Positions 43,336-51,084 of a stretch of DNA of 64,000 nt are shown here, in pieces. The stretch spans positions 33,501-97,500 of the forward strand of contig SUGL01000024.1 in NCBI GenBank assembly GCA_004963905.1, in the 5' to 3' direction. The position numbers and the translations under genes are program-made. Position 1 is the stretch's first letter. Each line of letters begins with the position of its first letter. Under the pieces are notes generated by a model. It had not been told where the DNA came from. It was given only the letters and a program-made list of their open reading frames with translations, and made no database searches. This stretch comes from Mesorhizobium sp. (GTDB taxonomy: Bacteria > Pseudomonadota > Alphaproteobacteria > Rhizobiales > Rhizobiaceae).

Positions 43336-44208
43336 TCAATGCCCCGTCGGCTTCTCCAGGATCGTCTTCAGCGAGACCTTGGCCGAGCCAGGCTTGAGTG
43401 GCTTCTGCTGCGAGGCGTCGGGCGCCCAGCCGGACATCCACACGATTGAAAAGCTCGCCCGTATGCGGCCGTCCGGGTCCGAGAACCGTTCGGCATAGAT
43501 CTCGGCGGCGCGGGCGAACAGCCGCCTGGTGGCCGGACGCCGGCTACGGTCGAAAAGCGGGCTGGTCTCACCCATAGCGCGCAGATCGGCGGCAAGGCCG
43601 AAAAGCGAGGAGTAGCGCACCGTGACCGTCTCGACGTCGGCGACCGGCAGCGCCAAGCCGGCACGCTGCAGCAACGCGCCGGCGTCGCGCACATCGGTGA
43701 ACGGAAGGACGCGGGGGCTCGCGCCGCCATGAAGCTCGGTCTCGGCGGCGAGCAGGCTTTCGCGCAACTCGGCAAGGGTGCCGGCGCCGGCAAGGGCGCC
43801 GAGGAACAAGCCGTCGGGCTTCAGCGCGCGGCGGATCTGAGCCAGCACGCCGGGGATGTCGTTCATCGCCTGCAGCGACAGCAGCGAGACGACAAGGTCG
43901 AGACTTTCGGCTTCGAACGGCACGGTCTCCGCCCGGGCGACCAGGCCGGGTTCGCCGGCAAGGAAGACGTCATCCGTCTCCACGCGAACGATATCGGCCA
44001 CCTTGCCGCTGTCGGCGAGCACCCTGGCCGCCGCCGATGTCTGGCAGAACAGCGCAGCCGCCTTGCCGAACCTGCGCTCGACGGCGCCCAGCCGGTCGGC
44101 AAGGTCTTCCGCCGCCCGTCGCATTAGGAAATCGGCGCCATCGACGGGGTGCGTGAGGGCCCGACGCTTGTGCGCTAGCCAAAGCTGCGTGTCGATCAAG
44201 GGCTGCAA
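43336..44208 (-). CDS. SAM-dependent methyltransferase (BioC/NDUFAF5-like)
   Basis: A 290-residue class I methyltransferase. The SAM region is partly degenerate (VRVETDDVFL, LDLVVSLLSLQAMNDIPGVL, RRALKPDGLFLGAL at about residues 75-155). The family is the alphaproteobacterial counterpart of NDUFAF5, a complex I assembly factor, and is distantly related to BioC. The gene is divergent from comF with 34 bases between the starts, an arrangement conserved in Rhizobiales. Substrate not proven. Confidence 0.8.
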   Translation of the reverse strand: MQPLIDTQLWLAHKRRALTHPVDGADFLMRRAAEDLADRLGAVERRFGKAAALFCQTSAAARVLADSGKVADIVRVETDDVFLAGEPGLVARAETVPFEAESLDLVVSLLSLQAMNDIPGVLAQIRRALKPDGLFLGALAGAGTLAELRESLLAAETELHGGASPRVLPFTDVRDAGALLQRAGLALPVADVETVTVRYSSLFGLAADLRAMGETSPLFDRSRRPATRRLFARAAEIYAERFSDPDGRIRASFSIVWMSGWAPDASQQKPLKPGSAKVSLKTILEKPTGH

Positions 44209-44242
44209 TGGGTTATTCCTGTTGTCCGCGCATGCCGGACCG

Positions 44243-45073
44243 ATGCTATGGTGGCGCGGGGTTTTTCTTCACGTGGCCGATCCGGTGCACAAGATCAAGA
44301 CCATTGCAATCAAGGACATGGCGCGGCAGGCGTTGGGCTGGCCGGCGCGCATGCTGTTTCCGCCGGTCTGTGCCGGTTGTCGGCGCCACGTCTCGCAGCC
44401 CGGCGTGCTGTGCGGCGCCTGCTGGCCGAAGCTCCGGCTGCTGGAGAAGCCCTGGTGTCCGGTGATGGGCACGCCCTTCACCCATGACATGGGCGAGGGC
44501 TTCCTCTCCGCCGAGGCGATCGCCGATCCGCCGCCCTTCGAGCGGGCGCGGGCGGCGGTGGTCTATTCAGGCGTTGCCCGCCAGATGGTGCAAGGGCTGA
44601 AATACCAGGATCGCACGGATCTCGCGCCATGGATGGCACGCTGGATGATGCGCGCCGGCGCCGAACTGATCGCAGAAGCCGAGGTGGTGGTGCCGGTGCC
44701 GCTGCATTGGCGGCGATTCTTCCGCAGACAGTTCAACCAATCGGCTGAGCTGGCGCGCGCGGTGTCGAAACTCAGCGGCCTGCCGTTTTCGCCGGCGGCG
44801 GTCAGGCGCGTAAAACTCACCCGCCAGCAGGTCGGGCTGGAGCGCCACGAGCGCGAGGAGAATGTGCGCGCCGCTTTCCGCGTCCCACCCGAGGCCGAGA
44901 TCGAGATCGCCGGCCGCAGGGTGCTCGTCATCGACGACGTCTACACCACCGGCGCCACCGTGCGGTCGGTGGCCAGGGCACTGAAGAGGGGCGGCGCCGG
45001 GGCGGTCGACGTGCTGACCTTCGCCCGCGTCCTGCCGGGGGACTTTCGGGCCGATGAGTCCGCGACTATATAG
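44243..45073 (+). CDS. ComF-family phosphoribosyltransferase-like protein
   Basis: A 276-residue ComF/GntX relative. N-terminal zinc cysteines are in CAGCRRH and CGACW (about residues 50-75); the C-terminal phosphoribosyltransferase domain has VLVIDDVYTTGATVRS (about residues 228-243), the PRPP-binding loop. Role in DNA uptake or another process is unknown. The open frame extends far upstream through the divergent methyltransferase, which is an artefact; ATG 44243 or GTG 44273 are candidates. Confidence 0.85.
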   Translation: MLWWRGVFLHVADPVHKIKTIAIKDMARQALGWPARMLFPPVCAGCRRHVSQPGVLCGACWPKLRLLEKPWCPVMGTPFTHDMGEGFLSAEAIADPPPFERARAAVVYSGVARQMVQGLKYQDRTDLAPWMARWMMRAGAELIAEAEVVVPVPLHWRRFFRRQFNQSAELARAVSKLSGLPFSPAAVRRVKLTRQQVGLERHEREENVRAAFRVPPEAEIEIAGRRVLVIDDVYTTGATVRSVARALKRGGAGAVDVLTFARVLPGDFRADESATI

Positions 45074-45149
45074 ATTTGGTTGAGTTGTATTTGTGCATGT
45101 CGTTTTCGCGCAATCGTCGGGCGACGTGCATCGGCAGGACTTCTGATTG

Positions 45150-45413
45150 ATGGTCGATGTGACGATCTACACCCGGATGATGTGCGGCTATTGCACCGCC
45201 GCCAAGCGACTGCTCGAGCGCAAGGGCGTGGCCTATACCGAGCACGACGCTTCGTTTTCGCCGGAATTGCGCCGGGAGATGATTTCCAAGGCGCATGGTC
45301 GGACCACCTTTCCGCAGATATTCATCGGCGAGACGCATGTCGGCGGCTGCGACGACCTCCATGAGTTGGAGTCGCAGGGCCGGCTGGATATGCTGCTTGC
45401 CAACGGGAGATGA
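45150..45413 (+). CDS. grxC: Glutaredoxin 3
   Basis: An 87-residue dithiol glutaredoxin with active site CGYC (residues 12-15), cis-proline in TFPQIFIGE and GGCDDLHELE near the C-terminus. The CGYC replaces the usual CPYC, which is common among Rhizobiales Grx3. The stop codon overlaps the start of the nitrilase-family gene, forming grxC-nitrilase-DUF1178. Confidence 0.9.
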   Translation: MVDVTIYTRMMCGYCTAAKRLLERKGVAYTEHDASFSPELRREMISKAHGRTTFPQIFIGETHVGGCDDLHELESQGRLDMLLANGR

Positions 45414-46282
45414 CGATGAGTTCCTTGAAGGCAGCGGCAGTGCAGATGCGTTCGGGCACCAGCCCGGAGCGCAACGCGGCCGATATGGAACGGCTGGTGC
45501 GCGAGGCAGCTCACCAAGGCGCGACCTATGTGCAGACGCCGGAAATGACCGGCGCTCTCGTTCGCGACAAGCAGGCGGGCGCCGCCGCCTTCACCACCGA
45601 GGACAAGGACGTCGTCGTTTCGACGGCGCGGAAACTGGCCAAGGAGCTCGGCATCTATCTGCATGTCGGCTCGACGGCCATCCTGCGCACCGACGGCAAG
45701 CTTGCCAACCGGGCGTTCCTGTTCGCGCCCGATGGCGCCACGGTCGCCAATTACGACAAGATTCACATGTTCGATGTCGACCTCGACAACGGCGAAAGCT
45801 GGCGCGAATCCGCCTCCTATGAGCCGGGAACGGAGGCCGTCGTCACCACGATCGCTGGCGCAAGGCTGGGCTTCGCCGTCTGCTATGACCTGCGCTTCCC
45901 GCAGTTGTTCCGCTCCGAGGCGCTGGCAGGGGCGGAGGTGCTTTCGGTGCCTGCCGCCTTTACCCGCCAGACCGGCGAGGCGCACTGGCATGTGCTTCTC
46001 AGGGCACGCGCGATCGAGAACGGCGCCTATGTCATCGCCGCCGCGCAGGGTGGCCTGCACGAGGACGGCCGCGAGACCTACGGCCATTCGCTGATCGTCG
46101 ATCCGTGGGGCCGCATCATCGCCGAGGCCGCGCATGACGAGCCGGGCGTGATCGTCGCCGAGATCGACCCCGCACAGGCGGCCGCCGCGCGCCGCAAGAT
46201 ACCCAATCTCAAGAACGCGCGCGATTTCACCGTCAATGCCGGCGAGGGCGAGGCGCCGCGTCTGAAGGGTGCAGCCTCTTGA
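45410..46282 (+). CDS. Carbon-nitrogen hydrolase (Nit1/deaminated-glutathione amidase-like)
   Basis: A 290-residue nitrilase-superfamily amidase with the complete triad: Glu45 in TPEMTG, Lys117 in YDKIHMFD and Cys158 in VCYDLRFPQ. This spacing and the DLRFPQLFR sequence are typical of the Nit1/NIT2-like group that hydrolyses deaminated glutathione or omega-amides. It follows grxC with overlapping codons, which would fit glutathione repair, although the substrate is inferred. Confidence 0.88.
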   Translation: MTMSSLKAAAVQMRSGTSPERNAADMERLVREAAHQGATYVQTPEMTGALVRDKQAGAAAFTTEDKDVVVSTARKLAKELGIYLHVGSTAILRTDGKLANRAFLFAPDGATVANYDKIHMFDVDLDNGESWRESASYEPGTEAVVTTIAGARLGFAVCYDLRFPQLFRSEALAGAEVLSVPAAFTRQTGEAHWHVLLRARAIENGAYVIAAAQGGLHEDGRETYGHSLIVDPWGRIIAEAAHDEPGVIVAEIDPAQAAAARRKIPNLKNARDFTVNAGEGEAPRLKGAAS

Positions 46283-46704
46283 TCCGCTTTTCGCTTATCT
46301 GCGAGCACGAGCACGAGTTCGAAGCCTGGTTTCGCAGCAATGACGACTTCGATACGCAGAAGAAGCGCGGGTTCGTCGACTGCCCGACCTGCGGCTCGCA
46401 TAAGGTCGAGAAGGCATTGATGGCGCCGGCCGTCTCCACCTCGCGCAGGCAGGAAAAGATGGCTTTGGCCATGGGCGAGGCGCAGAAGCAGGCGCTGGCG
46501 CAGCTCAAGGCGCTGGCCGACAAGGTGCGCGAGAACGCCGACTATGTCGGCGACAAGTTCGCCGAGGAGGCGCGCAAGATCCATTTCGGCGAAACCGATC
46601 CGCGCGGCATCTACGGCGAGGCGACGCCGGAGGAGGCGCAAAGCCTCGCCGAGGACGGCGTCGAATTCATGCCGATTCCGAGTTTTCCGGAGGATCGGAA
46701 CTGA
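46279..46704 (+). CDS. DUF1178 family protein
   Basis: A 141-residue protein of the DUF1178 family, with a zinc-ribbon-like CPTCGSHKVEKALMAPAVST (about residues 37-56) after an N-terminal SLICEHEHEFEAWFRSNDDF. The C-terminus FAEEARKIHFGETDPRGIYG is strongly conserved in the family. Function is unknown. The TTG at 46279 overlaps the stop codon of the nitrilase gene. Confidence 0.85.
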   Translation: MIRFSLICEHEHEFEAWFRSNDDFDTQKKRGFVDCPTCGSHKVEKALMAPAVSTSRRQEKMALAMGEAQKQALAQLKALADKVRENADYVGDKFAEEARKIHFGETDPRGIYGEATPEEAQSLAEDGVEFMPIPSFPEDRN

Positions 46705-46823
46705 ACGCAAAGCAGCAGCTGGCGACCGACAGGGCAGCGGACAATTTTTGAGACGCCGGCGGGAAGGATCGCTACGGCTTTCATCCGGCGCCGCTGTATC
46801 CTTGGACGATGTCGCGTTGCCCC

Positions 46824-47309
46824 CTAGCTCAGGCTCCCGATCAATTTCGCAAGCAAGTGCGCGAGCGTTTCCCGCTCCGGGCCGGTCAGTCCGGAGAGGA
46901 TCTCGTGTTCGTTGGCGACATGGGCGGCGAGCGTCTCGTTGGTCAATGCGAGACCTTTTTCGGTCAACTGCACGACCACACCGCGCCGGTCGCTGGGATG
47001 CGGCGCGCGCTGGATCAGGCCGGCTTTCTCCAGCCGGTCGAGCCGGGCGGTCATGGCGCCGGATGTGACCATCGTCGCCTCGTAAAGCTCGGTCGGCGTC
47101 AGGGCATAGGGCGCGCCGGAGCGGCGCAGCGTCGCCAGCACGTCGAATTCGCCTTGCTGCAATCCGAAGCGGGCGAAGAGCGGCGCCAGCCGCTCTCGCG
47201 AGATCAGCGACGCGGCTTCGCTCAACCGGCCGATCACTCCCATCGGCGAGACGTCGAGGTCCGGCCGCTCCTTTTGCCACTGCTCGATCGCTCTCGCCGC
47301 ACGATCCAT
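46824..47309 (-). CDS. MarR-family transcriptional regulator
   Basis: A 161-residue winged-helix regulator. The DNA-binding part is LTPTELYEATMVTSGAMTAR LDRLEKAGLIQRAPHPSDRR (about residues 67-106), with the typical DRR wing. It is divergent from the EamA transporter and probably represses it. ATG 47309 follows GGTGAGGCAC; an earlier ATG at 47336 lies inside the probable operator and would add nine residues. Confidence 0.88.
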   Translation of the reverse strand: MDRAARAIEQWQKERPDLDVSPMGVIGRLSEAASLISRERLAPLFARFGLQQGEFDVLATLRRSGAPYALTPTELYEATMVTSGAMTARLDRLEKAGLIQRAPHPSDRRGVVVQLTEKGLALTNETLAAHVANEHEILSGLTGPERETLAHLLAKLIGSLS

Positions 47310-47324
47310 GTGCCTCACCGCAAA

Positions 47325-47345
47325 GTATCTTGACATTAAGAATCT
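47325..47345. promoter_or_regulatory. Probable MarR operator between the regulator and its transporter
   Basis: The sequence ATCTTGACATTAAGAAT contains the inverted repeat TCTT-N6-AAGA. It is AT-rich and overlaps the possible upstream start of the regulator. MarR proteins of this group bind such TTGACAT-type palindromes. Confidence 0.5.
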
Positions 47346-47412
47346 TTGCGTTATCTTACCCTAAATTGGAGCGACCGCCAAGCGCGACCTCGGCAGCGAC
47401 AGGACCATTTCG

Positions 47413-48327
47413 ATGAAACTCCTCTGGGATTCGGCACTCGGGCTTCTGATCGTCACCGGCGGACTGCTCGGCATGACGCTGCCTTTCGGCAAGCTTGCGA
47501 CCGCAGCCGGCGTGCCGGCCATGGTCTGGGCCTTCGTCATCTCGCTCGGCGCCGGCGGCGTGCTGCTGGCAGCGCTGCTGCTGCTTGGCCAGCGCATCCG
47601 GCTGACGGCGCGCAAGCTGCGCTATTTCTTCGTCACCGCGGCGGTGTCCTATGCCTTTCCCAATCTCTTGATGTTCTCGGCCATCCCGCATCTCGGCGCC
47701 GGCTACACCGGCATCATGTTCACGCTGTCGCCGGTCATCACGCTGGTGTTCTCGATCCTGCTCGGCGTGCGGCGGCCCAATCTGCTTGGCGTCGTCGGGA
47801 TTGCCGTCGGTTTTGTCGGCGCAGTCATGGTGGCACTTACGCGCGGCGAGGCCGATCAGCCCGCCGATTATTTCTGGGTGGCGATCGGCCTGCTGATCCC
47901 GGTCAGCCTCGCCGCCGGCAACATCTACCGCACGGTCGACTGGCCCGAGGACACAGGCCCGATCGAGCTCGCCGTCGGCAGTCATCTGGCGTCTGCAACC
48001 TTGCTTCTCCTCGGCATCCTGACGCTGTTCGGCTGGCAGGCATTCGTTCCGCTCGGCGGCGTGCCGCTGATCGTCGCCGGACAGGTGGCGTCGGCTTCGG
48101 CGATGTTTGCCTTCTTCTTCCGGCTGCAGGCCGTCGGGGGCCCGGTCTATCTCAGCCAGATCGGCTATGTGGCGGCAGCGGTCGGTCTCTTTGCCGGCAC
48201 GATCTTCCTCGGCGAGCACTACCAGTTGCTGACCTGGCTGGGCGCGGCCATCATCACCGCCGGCGTGTTCATCACCACCAAGGCGCAGAGCCTGCCAAGC
48301 ATTAAGATGCAAAGCCAGGCGGCGTAA
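47413..48327 (+). CDS. EamA/DMT-family transporter
   Basis: A 304-residue inner-membrane transporter with ten predicted segments and two EamA repeats. It begins MKLLWDSALGLLIVTGGLLG; the second half starts around YFWVAIGLLIPVSLAAGNIY and ends with AAAVGLFAGTIFLGEHYQLL. It is likely an exporter of an amino-acid-like or toxic compound under the control of the divergent MarR gene. ATG 47413 has only a weak ribosome-binding site. Confidence 0.85.
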   Translation: MKLLWDSALGLLIVTGGLLGMTLPFGKLATAAGVPAMVWAFVISLGAGGVLLAALLLLGQRIRLTARKLRYFFVTAAVSYAFPNLLMFSAIPHLGAGYTGIMFTLSPVITLVFSILLGVRRPNLLGVVGIAVGFVGAVMVALTRGEADQPADYFWVAIGLLIPVSLAAGNIYRTVDWPEDTGPIELAVGSHLASATLLLLGILTLFGWQAFVPLGGVPLIVAGQVASASAMFAFFFRLQAVGGPVYLSQIGYVAAAVGLFAGTIFLGEHYQLLTWLGAAIITAGVFITTKAQSLPSIKMQSQAA

Positions 48328-48354
48328 GGGGGGCGAGCGCTTCAGCCGGCCCGG

Positions 48355-49104
48355 TCAGACCGAGACTTTTTCGGCCAGCACCATGTAGTTGACGTCCATG
48401 TCCTTGGACTTCTGCCAGCGGTCGGCCAGCGGATGGTAGATCACGCCGGTGCGGTCGATCACCGTCAGCCCCGCCGCGCCAAGCGCCTTTGCCAGTTCCT
48501 CGGGCCGCACCAGCTTGCCGAACTGGTGGGTGCCGCGCGGCAGCCAGCGCAGCACGTACTCGGCGCCGATGATGGCAAGGCCAAGCGCCTTCAGCGTGCG
48601 GTTGATGGTGGCGACGAACATGATGCCGCCAGGCCGGACCATCTGGCCGCATTTGGCGACGAACAGATCGACATCGGCGACATGCTCGACCACCTCCATG
48701 TTGAGGATGACGTCGAATGTCTCACCGGCGTCGGCAAGCGCCTCGGCCGTGGTGGCGCGATAGTCGACGCTGACGCTCGCTTCCGCCGCGTGCAGCTTGG
48801 CGACCTCGATGTTGGTGGCCGAGGCGTCGGCGCCGACCACCTCGGCGCCAAGCCGGGCCATCGGTTCGCACAAAAGTCCGCCGCCGCAGCCGATGTCGAG
48901 GAAGCGCAGCCCCTCGAAGGGCCTGGCCGCGCGCGGATCGCGACCGAAGCGCGTGGCGACCTGATCGCGGATATAGGCAAGCCGCACAGGGTTGAACTTG
49001 TGCAGCGGCCGGAACTTGCCGCTCGGATTCCACCACTCGGCGGCAAGGGCGGAAAAGCGCTCGACTTCTGCGGCATCGATGGTCGATCGGCGGGGCTCTG
49101 GCAT
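48355..49104 (-). CDS. ubiG: Ubiquinone biosynthesis O-methyltransferase
   Basis: A 249-residue SAM-dependent methyltransferase that carries out both O-methylations in ubiquinone synthesis. The SAM motif I is [20 protein letters not shown] (about residues 66-85), and [14 protein letters not shown] and [18 protein letters not shown] are diagnostic of UbiG. ATG 49104 follows GAGGAGACC. The frame is open 33 codons further upstream without conservation. Confidence 0.93.
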   Translation of the reverse strand: MPEPRRSTIDAAEVERFSALAAEWWNPSGKFRPLHKFNPVRLAYIRDQVATRFGRDPRAARPFEGLRFLDIGCGGGLLCEPMARLGAEVVGADASATNIEVAKLHAAEASVSVDYRATTAEALADAGETFDVILNMEVVEHVADVDLFVAKCGQMVRPGGIMFVATINRTLKALGLAIIGAEYVLRWLPRGTHQFGKLVRPEELAKALGAAGLTVIDRTGVIYHPLADRWQKSKDMDVNYMVLAEKVSV

Positions 49105-49236
49105 GAAGCGGGTCTCCTCGAACGCTGGGAAGTCGGGGAACGCTAGGAAGTCGGGTCCCCGGCGCAGAAAGTCAAGGCAGGTTTTTTCCACTGCTGTCAG
49201 CAAGCCGCCCGAAGCCTTGCCAGGACACGATTGCCG

Positions 49237-49533
49237 TCACCTCGACAGCGCAACGGCAGCATGGCTCATGCTGACGCTTGCCGGTTCGATCGCCCGCATG
49301 GCCTCGCAGTCGCCGATCTCGGCCATGATGCGCTGCGCCGCCGCCTGGGCCTGTTCGAGGCTTTGCCAGCGCACCACATCGATCCAGCCTCCATCCTCGC
49401 GCTTGCCGAGATGACGGCTGAGAAAACCGGGTTGGCGCGCGAGCCAGTCGGTGACGGCGCCATTTTGGGCGACAAAATCGGCCACGGCCTCCGGCTTGAG
49501 GCGGAAGCTGACGATTTCCAGCGTCTCGGTCAT
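49237..49533 (-). CDS. ABM-like small protein
   Basis: A 98-residue protein of the antibiotic-biosynthesis-monooxygenase / dimeric alpha-beta barrel type, with LEIVSFRLKPEAVADFVAQN at the N-terminus and GGWIDVVRWQSLEQAQAAAQ in the middle. Members include heme-degrading and quinone-modifying monooxygenases, but most are uncharacterised. ATG 49533 has GGAGG upstream. Divergent from lysC. Confidence 0.75.
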   Translation of the reverse strand: MTETLEIVSFRLKPEAVADFVAQNGAVTDWLARQPGFLSRHLGKREDGGWIDVVRWQSLEQAQAAAQRIMAEIGDCEAMRAIEPASVSMSHAAVALSR

Positions 49534-49748
49534 GAGTTCCTCCATGCGATTGTCTCAGCCTTATCGCATTGCGGCGCAGGAATCTGTCAGGAGACCTCAA
49601 AGCCGGCCAAAGCCTCTTCTCCTGCGCCCTCGCTTGCGAAGCCTTGATGTTTTGGCTAAGGAGGCCGCGCATTTCCGCGGCTCGGCCTTGCCGGGCGCTT
49701 CGTTCGGTTCCGGCCTCAAGCCGGCTCAATCAAAGGCATCTCGCTTCC

Positions 49749-51002
49749 ATGGCGCGCATCGTGATGAAATTCGGCGGAACTTCGGTCGCCGACATCGCCC
49801 GCATCCGCAACGTGGCGCGGCATGTCAAACGCGAGGTCGATGCCGGTCACGATGTCGCCGTGGTGGTTTCGGCCATGGCCGGCAAGACCAACGAACTGGT
49901 CGCCTGGACGCGTGAAGCTTCGCCCATGCACGATGCGCGCGAATACGACGCCGTCGTCGCCTCGGGCGAGCAGGTCACCGCCGGCCTGCTGGCGATCACA
50001 CTGCAGAACATGGGCGTCCATGCCCGCTCCTGGCAGGGCTGGCAGATCCCGATCAAGACCGACAACGCCCACGGCGCGGCGCGCATCCTCGATATCGACG
50101 GCGCGTTCCTGATCAAGCGCTTCGGCGAGGGCCAGGTGGCTGTCATCGCCGGTTTCCAGGGCATCGGCCCGGACAACCGCATCGCCACGCTCGGCCGCGG
50201 CGGCTCCGATACCAGCGCGGTGGCCATTGCGGCCGCAGTCAAGGCCGACCGCTGCGATATCTACACCGATGTCGATGGCGTCTACACGACCGACCCGCGC
50301 ATCGAGCCGAAGGCGCGGCGGCTGGCCAAGATTTCGTTCGAGGAAATGCTCGAAATGGCCTCGCTCGGCGCCAAGGTGCTGCAGGTGCGGTCGGTCGAGC
50401 TTGCCATGGTGCACAGGGTGCGTACCTTTGTGCGGTCGTCCTTCGACGATCCCGACGCGCCCGGAATGGGGGATTTGCTCAATCCGCCCGGAACGCTCAT
50501 TTGCGACGAGGAAGAGATCGTGGAACAGCAGGTCGTCACCGGAATTGCCTATGCCAAGGACGAAGCGCAGATTTCGCTGCGCCGCGTCGGCGACCGCCCC
50601 GGCGTCGCCGCCGGCATCTTCGGCCCGCTGGCCGAGGCCAACATCAATGTCGACATGATCGTCCAGAACATCTCCGAGGACGGCAAGTTCACCGACATGA
50701 CCTTCACCGTGCCTTCCGGAGACGTCGACAAGGCGCTGGCCGTGCTGGAAAGGCTGAAGGCCGATGTCGGCTACGACGTCGTGCAGTCGGAAGCCGGCAT
50801 GTCGAAGGTCTCGGTCATCGGCATCGGCATGCGAAGCCATGCCGGCGTCGCGGCCACCGCCTTCAAGGCGCTGGCCGACAAGGCGATCAACATCCGGGCG
50901 ATCACGACATCCGAGATCAAAATCTCGATACTGATCGACGGTCCCTACACGGAACTTGCAGTTCGTACTTTGCATTCCGTCTACGGGCTCGATAAGCAAT
51001 AG
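49749..51002 (+). CDS. lysC: Aspartate kinase
   Basis: A 417-residue aspartokinase for the lysine, threonine and methionine pathway. The kinase motif KFGGTSVAD is at residues 7-15, GRGGSDTSAVAIAAA at about 150-165, and YTDVDGVYTTDPR nearby. Two C-terminal ACT domains (from about residue 265) suggest feedback control by lysine or threonine. ATG 49749 starts the family N-terminus; the frame is open 180 bases upstream without homology. Confidence 0.95.
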   Translation: MARIVMKFGGTSVADIARIRNVARHVKREVDAGHDVAVVVSAMAGKTNELVAWTREASPMHDAREYDAVVASGEQVTAGLLAITLQNMGVHARSWQGWQIPIKTDNAHGAARILDIDGAFLIKRFGEGQVAVIAGFQGIGPDNRIATLGRGGSDTSAVAIAAAVKADRCDIYTDVDGVYTTDPRIEPKARRLAKISFEEMLEMASLGAKVLQVRSVELAMVHRVRTFVRSSFDDPDAPGMGDLLNPPGTLICDEEEIVEQQVVTGIAYAKDEAQISLRRVGDRPGVAAGIFGPLAEANINVDMIVQNISEDGKFTDMTFTVPSGDVDKALAVLERLKADVGYDVVQSEAGMSKVSVIGIGMRSHAGVAATAFKALADKAINIRAITTSEIKISILIDGPYTELAVRTLHSVYGLDKQ

Positions 51003-51084
51003 CAAGAACTGAGTCAGTTGTTGCGTGAGCGCCGGCCGCGGGAGAAACTGCGGCGGGCATGTGTCCATTGGAGAAGAAGCCGCG

